Origin: Bathymodiolus brooksi
Lineage: Eukaryota; Mollusca; Bivalvia; Mytilida; Modiolidae
Length of the DNA: 64,000 nt
Direction of reading: 5' to 3'
NCBI GenBank assembly: GCA_963680875.1
Contig: OY804575.1
Span: 27,385,034 to 27,449,033 of the forward strand
This document shows, piece by piece, positions 34,889 to 46,169 of the stretch. The notes under the pieces were generated by a model, which was not told where the DNA came from, did not search any database, and worked only from the letters and a program-made list of their open reading frames with translations. The translations under genes were made by a program, and so were the position numbers. How positions within the stretch are numbered: position 1 is the stretch's first letter; every line of letters starts with the position of its first letter.

Positions 34889-36041
34889 TAAAGTGTTTTA
34901 TCAATGTAAATCCCTATCAAATCATTTCTACATGTCTATTGATGGGGTTGTCAAAAAACATTTCAAGTTCAATAGTGCAATATCATTAAATATATGGACA
35001 TGTCTACTATATATGTCAAATGATAATTTATGAATTGAATATGCAGTACATGTAGTTAAAATAAGCAAATATTTCATAATTGCTAAGCAAACTCTTAATA
35101 TTTTGTGTAAGGGGTGATTTTGCTGGGCTAGCAGCATAACACAAACAACTTTTTTTTAATGGATGGCCTTACAAATGTGTACCAGTATATTATCTAATGA
35201 TCATGAAATATGTGCAATTCGTCTTCTCTTTAATCCATTACAAAAGTGAAATTTTTTATTGAAATTATTTTGCTTCATTTGCTACTACATGTAATTCAAG
35301 ACAACTTGAGGTTGCCTATAACAGGTTGGTTTGGTTTGGTTTTTGGTGTTTAATGCCACTTTCGACAATATTTCAATTATATAGTGGTGGTCAGTTTTAT
35401 TGGTGGAGGAAACCGGATTACCCGGAGAAAACCACCGAACCCTACAGGGTTCACAAAATTGCATATGGGTATAGTGATCCTATAGTGAAAACAAATTTTC
35501 AGTCCTCATTAATTTTCTATTGCAAAATACCAATCTTGTGTCAGTCCTTAGCAAAATCTGCCAAAATTTTGCTGGTCACATCTGACAGGACTGACAAATT
35601 TTGTGAACTCTGCTACAAGATCACATCTTACATTATCAGATAGCAGTTAACTAATCAAAACCTAAAATAAATGTATGTTTCTTACCTACCTAACTACCCA
35701 CCAAAACTTGCTCCTACCCAAATATGTTTATTGTTATATCTATCATATCTACTGTTTTTAGTCTATTCAAAATATTTTTTGTTTATTTTGTGATGCACAT
35801 ATAAAACAAATCTCCATACTACCTACCCCCAGGTACCCACAAATAAAACTATAAAGTCAGTAAACAGAAAAATCTACATTTTTATTTCAAAGGCCTAATG
35901 ATAAAGCAAGAACAAAGAAGAGTTTACATTTTCTGTGTGGTGATCAACATATGACATGAAATCACATGATCCACATGTGACTATAGTATGAAGCATGATG
36001 TTCAAAATGTGCAATCTGCCTGATCATCTATACATTAAAAC
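34889..36041 (-). repeat. Intron sequence with a truncated V-SINE-like repeat, copy 6 of 7 (35326-35445)
   Basis: GGTTTGGTTTGGTTTTTGGT then gtttaatgccactttcgac and ccggattacccggagaaaacc is the 3' half of the family in minus orientation with its AACCAAACC tail. It stops after the core. The rest of the interval shows nothing recognised. Confidence 0.65.
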
Positions 36042-37685
36042 CAGAGGCTCCCAGGAGCCTGTAATCGCTCACCTGGATCAAAGCTGCTTTCAATAACAAC
36101 GCAACTGCACTGTGGCGGCCATCTTGGTGGGAGAGCGCAACTGCCGGACACCATTTTGCAAGAGGACCATCCAATGACTATTCCATCAAAGTTTGGTTTT
36201 AATTGAGCTACTGGTTCCAGACAAGATGGTTTTTATGTGAATTTCCCATAGGGTCCTATGTTAAACTAAGTACAGCTGTGCAGCCATCTTGGTCAGAGGG
36301 CGGGACCACCAGACACAAATTTGGTTCAGCGGTTTCAGAGGAGAAGATTTAAATGTGATCTTTTATCAAAATATGCCTAATTTGCATAATCGGCTGAAAG
36401 AAAAATTTCAAAAAAAAAACCCAAACATATGCTAAACTACTCCTTGCCATGTAGCTGCAGTTCAAATTTGAGCTCATTTTGACTTATACTAAAGCAGCAA
36501 TGGACAATTGAAGAAATTTCTATTTTTAGTAACAGCAGCCGTCTTGAATGGAGGGCGGGGACACATTTTTGAAAGGGAACAACCCAGGGACCATCCCTGC
36601 CAGGTTTGGTTTAATTTGGTTCAGCGGTTTCAGAGGAGAAGATTTAAATGTGATCTTTTATCAAAATATGCCTAATTTGCATAATCGGTATATATCGGCT
36701 GAAAGAAAAATTTCACAGAAAAACCCGGAATATATGCTAAACTACTTCTTGCCATGTAGCTGCAGTTAAAATTTGAGCTCATTTTGACTTACACTAAAGC
36801 AGCAATGGACAATTAAAATTTCATCCCCTCTTTTTCTATTTTGAGCTTGGTGGCCATCTTGGTTGGAAGTCGGGATCACCGGACACAATTTTGGAAGGGG
36901 GCCATCCAAGAATCATTTCAGCAAAGTTTGGCTGAGATTGGCTCAGTAGTTTCAGAAGAGAAGATTTTTTTTAAATTTCATCCCCCCTTTTTTCTAATTT
37001 GCATAATCGGTCAAAATCGGCAAAAGTTCAAAGTTCATAAAAAATCCTGTAATACATGTTAAAAAGCTCATCATTATGCTTATACAGTTCAAATTTGGGC
37101 ACATTCTGGCTTAAAATAGAGCAGTTTTGGCCATTTGAAGAAATTTCTATTTTTAGTAACAGCGGCCATCTTGAATGGAGGGCTGGGCTGTCAGACACAA
37201 TTTTGAAAGGGACCCACCCAGGGACCATCCCTGCCAGGTTTGGTTTAATTTGGTTCAGCGGTTTCAGAGGAGAAGATTTAAATGTGATCTTTTATCAAAA
37301 TATGCCTAATTTGCATAATCGGTATATATCGGCTGAAAGAAAAATTTCACAGAAAAACCCGGAATATATGTTAAACTATTCCTTGCCATGTAGCTGCAGT
37401 TAAAATTTGAGCTCATTTTGACTTACACTAAAGCAGCAATGGACAATTAAAATTTCATCCCCCCTTTTTTCTATTTATAGCTTGGTGGCCATCTTGGTTG
37501 GAAGTCGGGATCACCGGACACAATTTTGAAAGGGGGCCATCCAAGGACCATTCCACCAAAGTTTGGTTGCAATTGGTCCAGTGGTTTCTGAGGAGAAGAT
37601 TAAAATGTGAAATGTTGACGGACGGACGACGGACGAAAAGTGATGACAATAGCTCACATGGCCTAAAGGCCAGGTGAGCTAAAAA
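36042..37685. mobile_element. Tandem-core element with hairpin ends, family F (GCTCACCTGG)
   Basis: It opens with CCAGAGGCTCCCAGGAGCCT, a short hairpin, then GCTCACCTGG. The core has two ~600-bp superunits (for example TTGGTTCAGCGGTTTCAGAG at about 36610 and 37250) and smaller ones with GCCATCTTGGT. The 3' end has a GACGGACGGACGACGGACG stretch, GTGATGACAATAGCTCAC and a hairpin of GGCC-rich arms ending CCAGGTGAGC. It is related to 15186-16770 at both ends. Several open frames (36548-37649) are repeat artefacts. Confidence 0.8.
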
Positions 37686-37841
37686 TGGAATTAGTCTGTA
37701 ATCAGAACATATACTAGACTGTCAATTTAACATGTGCAGATTACATATTTTTAAGAACATTATGACATTTAAAAATGTTTCCAATCTTCTTCCATATAAA
37801 CAAATGAAAAATAAATACAAGACTCCTATACAAACAGTGCC

Positions 37842-38043
37842 TATCACCACTGATTTTGTGAGTTTGAATCTCGATCAGGGCGAGGTGTACAACATTATGC
37901 GAAAAAGTTTGTCAGTGACTTGCGTCAGGTCTGTGGTTTTCTCTGGGTACTCTGGTTTCCTCCACTAATAAAACTGACCGCTACAATATAACTGAAATAT
38001 TGTTGAAAAAGGCGTTAAACAACATCAAGCAAACAAGCAAACA
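37842..38043 (+). repeat. V-SINE-like repeat, copy 7 of 7
   Basis: Forward copy: CTATCACCACTGATTTTGTG, GAGTTTGAATCTCG (B-box-like), GGTTTTCTCTGGGTACTCTG, TTTCCTCCACTAATAAAACT, ATTGTTGAAAAAGGCGTTAA and a tail AGCAAACAAGCAAACAA. Confidence 0.78.
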
Positions 38044-39112
38044 ATCATAAAAAATAATCACACTAATGTCAATATTTAAAAAAAAATTCAATTAAACATT
38101 AACTGAGAAACTGTCAGTAAAGTATAGCTGTTATTATTACTGAGATAACACTTTCTAATCATCCATCTCTAGATAGCTTACTTATCTCTCCATCATGCCA
38201 ACTGTCCATTCTACAACCTTCAAAATGTTTTTTTTAATTGTTTTGTAGTTAATAAAGACCATTTTTTTTTCTATGATTTGACAATTTTACTAGTTTGCAC
38301 GGCTGAGCACTCACAAGGTACATTACAACAGATGTATTTATACATGGAGTACAGCTCACGAATGTTTCTGAAATCCCGAAACCTGTCATTATCAGAATTG
38401 AGTGACACTGACACTGTTCCATCCATCAGCATATCAAAGGAATACATTATGTACAGAGTAGAAGAAAATGAAGAAAACTCTAGGACTGTGACTTTTGAGA
38501 GGAATGCATTACAAGTAGTAATTAGGCCATGGAGGGTGTGTGTCTGCAGGGGTATATTGGACCTCACTTCTATGATTAATGCACAATGATAGTTTTCAAT
38601 ATTCTAAGCTTTTGGTCTGAGAGGACTTCATTTAGCTTTCTCATTGAAAAAAAAAAAACAGGCTCAAACCTTCTATATTTAAAGGGTTTACAATCTGGGG
38701 TGGTACCATTTATATGGTAATTGGTACCTCCTAATTTCATAGAGTGTTGCATAAGATATTCAAGAAAAATGCACTTGAAAAATATTGACAGCCCTGCATT
38801 AATGATTAAATCTTACAATCAAGTAAAAAGTGATATTCATGATCTAATGTTTCACAACCTCTTGCAGAATTGTAAATATCTGGTTTGATAGAATAAATAA
38901 GGCATAACATATATTATTTAATATCTTATTGTTTACATACCTAAACTGTACATAACCAAATTTTTTTTTCATTGTAAATTTGTTTTCCATGTTATCTTTA
39001 TCTTATAAGTACCCACTAATAAAATTATGAGTTGTAGCCTACAAGTTGTAGGTAAACAAACAATCAACGATTGTTTAATTAAACTAGTATTACCGTGAGC
39101 ACAGCTCATTAA
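38044..39112. repeat. Intron sequence with a diverged repeat at 38692-38800
   Basis: 38692-38800 matches 8331-8525 (GGTACCTCCTAATTTCA, GTTGCATAAGATATTCA, CTTGAAAAATATTGACAG). A stretch open on both strands (38271-38589) has no known family and no splice support. Otherwise nothing. Confidence 0.5.
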
Positions 39113-40907
39113 GATATACCCCCCGCTCCCCACATCTGTCCAACCTATTTCCATAACTGATTGTTCTGACCAAAAATGAAAGGGACCCTGCTCTCTTCAC
39201 CGGTAAGCTGCTGATAAAATTTCAAAACATTCTGAGAAACACTACTCAAGTTATCATACGACATAGGGTAAAAATCCTATTTTCCGTCATATCAAGTCCA
39301 ACAAGATATGATTATAATCTAACGATTATGAAGTCTCCCAAACCGGCCAATGACAACCGGTTTAAAAAATAAATTAAAAGCTACCTTGAATTTTTGTGGT
39401 ATTGTGTCAGCCAATTTGAAAATGGAGACCGGTAGAAATTTTTCAATGTCAGGAATCAATTCAGGACGTTGAAATCGAACAATGTTGAATTTGTGTGGTA
39501 TTGTGGTGGCCATTTTGAAAATGGCGACCGGTAGAAATTTTTCGATGTCAGGAATCATTTCGGGACATCATAATCTACCCACATATGAAATGTCGTTGAA
39601 ATCGGACAATGTTGAATTTGTGCGGTATTGTGGTGGCCATTTTGAAAATGGCGGCCGGTAGAATTTTTTCAATGTCAGGAATCAATTCGGGACATCATAA
39701 TCTACCCACATATCAAATGGCGTTGAAATCGGACAATGTTGAATTTGTGCGGTATTGTGGCGGCCATTTTGAAATGGCGATGGGTAGAAATTTTTCAATG
39801 TCGGGAATCAATTCGGGACATCATTATCTACCCACATATCAAATTTTGATGATATCGGACAATGTTGAATTTTTGCGATATTGTGGTGGCCATTTTGAAA
39901 ATGGCGACCAGTAGAAATTGTTCAATGTCGGGACATCATTATCTACCCACATATCAAATTTTGATGATATCGGACAATGTTTAATTTTTGCGATATTGTG
40001 GCGGCCATTTTGAAAATGGCGACTGGTAGAAATTTTTCAATGTCGGGAATCAATTCGGGACATCATTATCTACCCACATATCAAATTTTGATGATATCGG
40101 ACAATGTTGAATTTTTGCGGTATTGTGGTGGCCATTTTGAAAATGGCGACCAGTAGAAATTGTTCAATGTCGGGAATCAATTCGGGACATCATTATCTAC
40201 CCACATATCAAATTTTGATGATATCGGACAATGTTGAATTTTTACCCCCCAATTTTTATACCGTATTTTGGCAGCCGTTTTGAAAATGGCAGACATCTCG
40301 AAATTTTGAAAACGCAGAATTGCTCCTCTAATGGTGACCTATCACTATGTCAAATTTTATGTCTCTATCATTATACATTTAGAAGTTATCAACATTAATG
40401 TATGAAATTTCAACTTTCCCATAGGATTCTATAGTAACCCCCACCCCCTTTGAACCCCTCAAAATATGACTTTGACCCCCTTTACCACAAAGCTGAAAAC
40501 TTTAGGACCAACTAGAAACATATATCTATAACTCCACCAAGTTTCATGAAATTCTGTCCAGTAGTTCCTGAGATCTGCTGTGGACAAGTTCATGGTCCGC
40601 GGAAAGAAAGGAGAAAAAGAAGAATAAGAATAAGAATAATAATAAAAATAATAAGAAATGGAGCAAAAACAATAAGTCTCCCAAACTTTGTTTGGGAGAC
40701 TTAATAATAATAACTCTGGAACGGCAAAAGTGAAAATCGTCAAAAAAGAAAAGGACCCTCCTCTGTTCACCAGTAAACAGCTGATAAAATTTTAAAAGAT
40801 TCTAAGAAACACAACTCAAGTTATCGTACGACATAGGATTTGTTTACAGACGGACATGGTAAAACCAGTATACCCCCCTACAACTTCGATGCGGGGGGTA
40901 TAATTAA
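39113..40907. mobile_element. Tandem-core element, family B (ATACCCCCC), interrupted by a second one
   Basis: The left end ATACCCCCCGC recurs as one arm of the closing hairpin at about 40870-40902 (arms ATACCCCCC and GGGGGGTAT), preceded by ACAGACGGACATGG. The outer core has two units, one on each side of the inner element: AAACACTACTCAAGTTATC at about 39240 and AAACACAACTCAAGTTATC at about 40808. Their separation shows that the inner element inserted between or within them. Confidence 0.75.
39329..40702. mobile_element. Nested tandem-core element, family G (AAGTCTCCCAAAC)
   Basis: The left end AAGTCTCCCAAACC is repeated as the left arm of the 3' hairpin AAGTCTCCCAAAC-ttt-GTTTGGGAGACTT (40674-40702). 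The core has about six units of ~125-155 bp with TATCGGACAATGTTGAATTT, GTGGCCATTTTGAAAATGGC and GGGAATCAATTCGGGACATC. A GAATAAGAATAA-type simple repeat precedes the hairpin in place of the GACGGAC stretch. Confidence 0.8.
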
Positions 40908-42727
40908 GACTAATACATTTTAGTTTAATGACTGGTTCCTGTTAAGAAAGCATTGTCTAGAGAAGTACATGTATGGTACATATCGTTTTACTGCAAATAG
41001 AAAATACTTTTTAAGGCCATGCCAAATTAATACCTCGTTCGTCGGATTCGCCACGTGTATTTTGATGTCGACAAGAAAAAAATACTTTTTTTATTTTTCG
41101 CCGCATCAATTGCGGAATTGCCTGCGTCCAATCCAAAATTTAGAATTAAAAAATTCAGTCACTTGTACGTTTGACAGAAAGGTGCCTAAATAGCGTAAAG
41201 AAACATTAAATATCACAGGGGCTTGAATCGCTTTCATAGAGGTCACACGACCTATATACTCTATATACTAATAAGGGATGTAACGAACAACGTAGCCAAG
41301 CCACTACCAGTTCTGTTTCAGGCTTGAAAAAAATATTAAAAAATCACACATTCAAACAATCTTTGTTGTCATTCGCTAGCATATTGATTTATCTTTCCGA
41401 CGAGACATAATTTTTCACAACTGCTTCACTCTAGAAGTCAGAGCACCCCTGCAAACTTGAAACTTTGCTCGAAAATAGGCCATCAACGTTTTGCTGTGGC
41501 ACACAGTCAACGGTAAAACTCTAACCAGTCTGCTCTTTCTCCTTAATGCTGCGTACTTAGCGGAGAAGCTACAAATACCAATTTTATAGTCTTTGGTTTG
41601 ACCCGATCAGGGCTCGAACCCATGATCTACTGCACTTGAGGAAAGCACACTAACCATTACACCTTGCTTGGTAAAAGGAAAAGACATGTAGGAAGATGTA
41701 AGTATCTGGCTTGTCATTCTGACAGACTGGACATTCAAGAAGTTAAAATAATCATTTTCTAACAATAATTAAGGATCAAATCCTTTACAACTCTGGAGGT
41801 AAGCTAATGATTACTTATAGTAATAGGATAATGTCAAACCATGACAGGCCAATATAATTATCATCAATCATTGGTTATTGGTTACTGTACAAAGTAACAT
41901 TTAGCTTGACTTTATACAAATAAATGCATGGAGTGCATAGACACCAGGAAGACAGTTAATTAAATAACACATACAATGCATTAAAACCAGGAAGTAACTT
42001 AATCAGATAGAGTTATAATACAAATGATGTCAGAAATCAAGTTATTGTCAAAGCAATACAATTTCATCAAAACAAAAAACTCAGGGAAACAAGATTCAAC
42101 AATTATATGTAAATGTATGGTAATTCTAACCTAGTTAACAACAATTATATGTAAATGTATGGTAATTCTAACCTAGTTAACATAAATTCAATGGCTGTAA
42201 CTGATAGAATACATTTAAATGAAGGACAACAGGAAAGTAGGAACCAGTTCTTTAACATTTAACCTTTCTGAAGAACATGTTGCAACTTTTCATTGCCAAT
42301 TAATTTTCTTTTGTAACCAGATATCTTTATTTTGTTCAAATAAGACATGTAAAATGTATGTTTTCATCTTTTTTTCTTCTTCAATCTTGTTTGTTACATA
42401 TTTCAGCCTTATCATCTAATCCTGCTCTAGTAGTATCTTTGATCATTGACGTGTGGTTATTTTTACACTAATTCTTAATAGTAATTAATATCAATGATGA
42501 TAATATACAAATACTACAATAGAAAGGTAACAGCGCATGAAAAGTAATCTATTTCAACCGTCACTTGAAAGTTTTAAACAGTCTCTGGTCCAATTCTTTA
42601 GCTTGAACTTGAAGACAGAAAATAAATTACTTAAAAAGTTTTGCTACGCTCCACTAAAACAAACATACAACTAAGTAGTCTGCCAACAGTCTTTACTAGG
42701 CCAAGACAAACAAAACTAGAAAAGAAG
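40908..42727 (-). repeat. Intron sequence with a tRNA-like SINE (41522-41670) and a 42-bp duplication
   Basis: The minus strand at about 41590-41665 reads GGTGTAATGGTTAGTGTGC (A-box side) ... GGGTTCGAGCCCTGATCGGG (B box), a near-tRNA head; the family is shared with 13.8 and 54.8 kb. At 42098-42183 a ~42-bp segment starting CAACAATTATATGTAAATG is directly duplicated. Nothing else was recognised. Confidence 0.65.
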
Positions 42728-43197
42728 TATGCCTCCGCACTTGATAATTATGGACAAAGTTGTTTTGTTAGGAGTGATTTTTAAAAAAACGAAGTGCGTC
42801 TGTAAGACACAAATGATGTCCCTGCCTAACCATCAAAATCCTGTGGACATGCACACCTCCATTATGTGTATAAACATCCTGCAAAATATTAAAGCTGTAG
42901 CTCTAAAACTGTAGGAAGAGTTAGCCGGACAAACCATGTTCCCTTTATGCAGCTAATATGGAAAAAAATGACTAAGTCCAACTATCTGTCATTTTGAGAA
43001 TATTTGAAGAAAATCAAAATCCTGTGGACATGCACACCTCCATTATGTGTATAAACATCCTACAAAATATTAAAGCTATAGCTCCAAAACTGTAGGAGGA
43101 GTTAGCCGGACAAACCATGCATCTATATCCGGACTGACGAACGGACAGACAAGGGTAAATTAATATGCCCCCTACTCTTCGTCGCGGGGGGGCATAC
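42728..43197. mobile_element. Tandem-core element, family C (GTATGCC)
   Basis: The left end GTATGCCTCCGC recurs in the 3' hairpin with arms ATGCCCCC and GGGGGGGCAT around CTTCG (about 43168-43195). Two core units contain CTGTGGACATGCACACCTCC and GGAGTTAGCCGGACAAACCA, about 180 bp apart. GACTGACGAACGGACAGAC precedes the hairpin. Confidence 0.78.
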
Positions 43198-44060
43198 AAA
43201 TATCATCAACGGAATGTCTTCACGTGACAATACCATGTGATATTGTCCAACACTAAGTATATTATTAGCTTTGCCATCTGGTAGAACATTTATCATACAG
43301 AGCTAATGTAGCAATATATTGTATTATTATGAAGTAACATCAAACATATCTATGGGCCATTTATACCAAGGTACTGTGACAATTGTCTTTAAGCATGAAA
43401 GTAAGAACCATGACAGTGTGGAGATAGATCACTGGATCAAAGTAAAAAGCATGATTATATTGAAACAGATCACTGAAATGTCACATCAAACAGTTAGGTG
43501 TATTGTTGCATACTGCAGAAAAAAATTTACTGTAGCAAGTTGAAAATGAAATCCGGAGGTATTTGAATCAAATCTTTCTAATATAAAATATTCAAATGCC
43601 TTATCAGACAATTAAATGTTATGTTGTATGAAAATCATTTCTTTTTTAATTGTCCCCCTCAATTTGGCACTAGGAGACAAATTAATTTGTTTAAATGGAA
43701 CAAACTTATAGGTAATCTTAACAAAATAGCAATAATGCTGTCATCTGAAAGACTTGCGCAGTTCATTTTCTGTTTTCTAAAATAAGTCTCGTTCACTGAG
43801 GAAAGACCTCTTGTCCAACAACATATCATAGCCATATCAATACTGTACGTCAAGTGATCTTTATTTTAGCAATAGTCATAATGAGAACAAGTTTCATCAT
43901 TTTTGGAAATAAAACCCAACTTCAATAAATAAAAACATTTCATTGATCTCTATATAATTATATCAATGTTCAAGTTAACATCCATGCAATTATTCATCTT
44001 TTTAAATTGTGGAAGCAAAAACTATATGTATATGTCAAGTGATCTTTATATTAGCAATAG
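43198..44060. other. Intron sequence, no recognised feature
   Basis: No gene recognised. TCAAGTGATCTTTAT.TTAGCAATAGT occurs twice (about 43851 and 44035), the second leading directly into the satellite. Confidence 0.5.
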
Positions 44061-44797
44061 TCTCTATTACCTGATATACAGTACATGTAGTCTGTATTTC
44101 CTTGGATATAGTACATGTAGTCTGTATTTCCTGGTACACAGTACATGTAGTCTGTATTTCCTGGTATACAGTACATGTAGTCTGTATTTCCTGGTACACA
44201 GTACATGTAGTCTGTATTTCCTGGTATATAGTCCATGTAGTCTGTATTTCCTGGTACACAGTACATGTAGTCTGTATTTCCTGGTACACAGTACATGTAG
44301 TCTATATTTCCTGGTATACAGTACATGTAGTCTGTATTTCCTGGTATACAGTACATGTAGTCTATATTCCCTGGTATACAGTACATGTAGTCTGTATTCC
44401 CTGGTATACAGTACATGTAGTCTGTATTCCCTGGTATACAGTACATGTAGTCTGTATTCCCTGGTATATAGTACATGTAGTCTGTATTTCCTGGTATACA
44501 GTACATGTAGTGTGTATTCCCTGGTATACAGTACATGTAGTGTGTATTCCCTGGTATACAGTACATGTAGTCTGTATTCCCTGGTATACAGTACATGTAG
44601 TCTGTATTTCCTGGTATACAGTACATGTAGTCTGTATTCCCTGGTATACAGTACATGTAGTCTGTATTCCCTGGTATACAGTACATGTAGTCTGTATTCC
44701 CTGGTATACAGTACATGTAGTCTGTATTCCCTGGTATACAGTACATGTAGTCTGTATTCCCTGGTATACAGTACATGTAGTCTGTATTCCCTGGTAT
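44061..44797. repeat. 30-bp satellite array, about 24 copies, open in several frames
   Basis: The unit is CTGGTATACAGTACATGTAG followed by TCTGTATTCC. Because 30 is a multiple of three and the unit lacks stops in several frames, long open frames of 155-279 codons exist on both strands; all are periodic translations of the same DNA. Variants (ATTTC/ATTCC, ACACAG/ATACAG, GTCTG/GTGTG) run in blocks, a sign of unequal exchange. Confidence 0.97.
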
Positions 44798-45787
44798 GTG
44801 TATGATGTATTTCTACGGTCTCCTTTCACAACATTTTCTTTTTCTCATCATGGTTCTCAAAATTAATTGCAAATAGAATGCTCAATTTCAAAAGTAGACG
44901 ATATCTATCGAGTGTATTTATTGAACATGTAACGATTCTCATGTATACGAAAATCAATTCTCAAAATAAAGAGATTAATTTTTAATTAAATTTATTTTTG
45001 TGGTTGTTCACTGGCATATTTTGAGAATCATGTTCATTTGTTTATAAACTGAACTTGTTTTTTTGAATTTATTGGCAAGTTATTTTAAACATTAGAAATG
45101 TTCATTTCTGGTTTTGAAAATGAAAATTAAATTACCAGTACATTAATCCAAACTTTCTTTTATTTGTATATACAACCCGATTGTTTTATGTACAAAAAAG
45201 GTTATATCCGACAGTCTTGTAGTTATGAAAATTAGTTTATATAATTTGTTCACGCCACAACTTGGCTGAAACCCTGCTAAATTTGTCCTTAAACACTAAT
45301 CAATCATTAATCCAAACTATCACTAGTAAGCAAAACTACATAAACAGAGGCAGTCTATTGTCTTCTTTTTTTAAGTTTAGAATACTCTCTATAATGGCTT
45401 AAAGATTTTTCAATTATCATATTAATTATGAATAGAAATTTAAACAGTGATGGTCAACAATTCAATGCCAAGTGTTAATGACAGGTTACTAGTACAAAGG
45501 TTAAATCTAACATTTGTTAAAAAAAAACTACTATTGTTTCAGAAATGGCTGTCATTATAATAATGCTGAAATACATGTATATGCAATTGTTTCTTTTTTT
45601 TTAAATTCAAAGATATATAAACATCACCAATACCTACAGTGAACACCAAACTAAAATTTTCTTCAAATTGATTTTTTTTTAATCTCATCAAAAGAAATGG
45701 AGTTCAATGTACATTCGGTTTAAATTTGTAACTTGTACTATTATTTTTTTTAAGGAAACCGTTTTGTAAACAGAAATATATACTTGC
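44798..45787. other. Intron sequence downstream of the possible alternative MAGI exon
   Basis: Nothing recognised apart from AT-rich sequence. Confidence 0.5.
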
Positions 45788-46169
45788 CTTTGCTGACTCT
45801 GAACACAACTTGACATCGACAATCTTCACCTTTTCCATGTTTAGCACATTCTGTTAATGGTATTATTGAAGGTTTTGTAGGAATTATTATTCCATTTACC
45901 ATGGTAATGCTCATTCTGGATGGACTTGAATTTTCATTCTCCAAATTAGAACTATTTTGCTTAGATGGACTAACTATTCCAACATTTTGTCTAGAAGGAC
46001 TAGCCTGGTCTATTTTGTCATTAAGACTTATTTTACCAGGACTTGAAAGTTTATCCTGATCAATTTCTCCTGTAACCTGGGTTACATCTGGCTTGGGTGG
46101 AATTTTGACATCTGAACAGGATACACTACTTTTCATCTTGGTCGGACTCACACTTTGTAAAAGAACCAT
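45788..46169 (-). CDS. Possible alternative first exon of MAGI (127 codons)
   Basis: The ATG at 46169 has a strong context (A at -3, G at +4) and follows an in-frame TGA. The peptide is not low-complexity AT noise: it carries five S-P-x-K/R sites (SPTK, SPGK, SPSR, SPSK, SPSR) and ends CAKHGKGEDCRCQVVFRVSK. AAG|GCAAGT at 45788/45787 is a textbook GC-AG donor and leaves phase 1, matching the WW2 exon; a GT site two bases further gives phase 2, which does not. If used, it would give an isoform lacking PDZ0, guanylate kinase and WW1. No protein match is known to me; it could also be an unrelated single-exon gene or chance. Confidence 0.42.

Noticed and set aside
36548..37649. Frames with repeated PARFGLIWFSGFRGEDLN
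   Set aside because: Same explanation: tandem units of the family F element.
38271..38589. Overlapping frames of ~100 codons on both strands
   Set aside because: No recognised motif and no splice signals in a phase that fits MAGI; the two strands are equally open.
43966..44866. Long open frames (up to 279 codons) on both strands
   Set aside because: They are translations of a 30-bp satellite; several frames on both strands are open at once, so none is supported as a gene.
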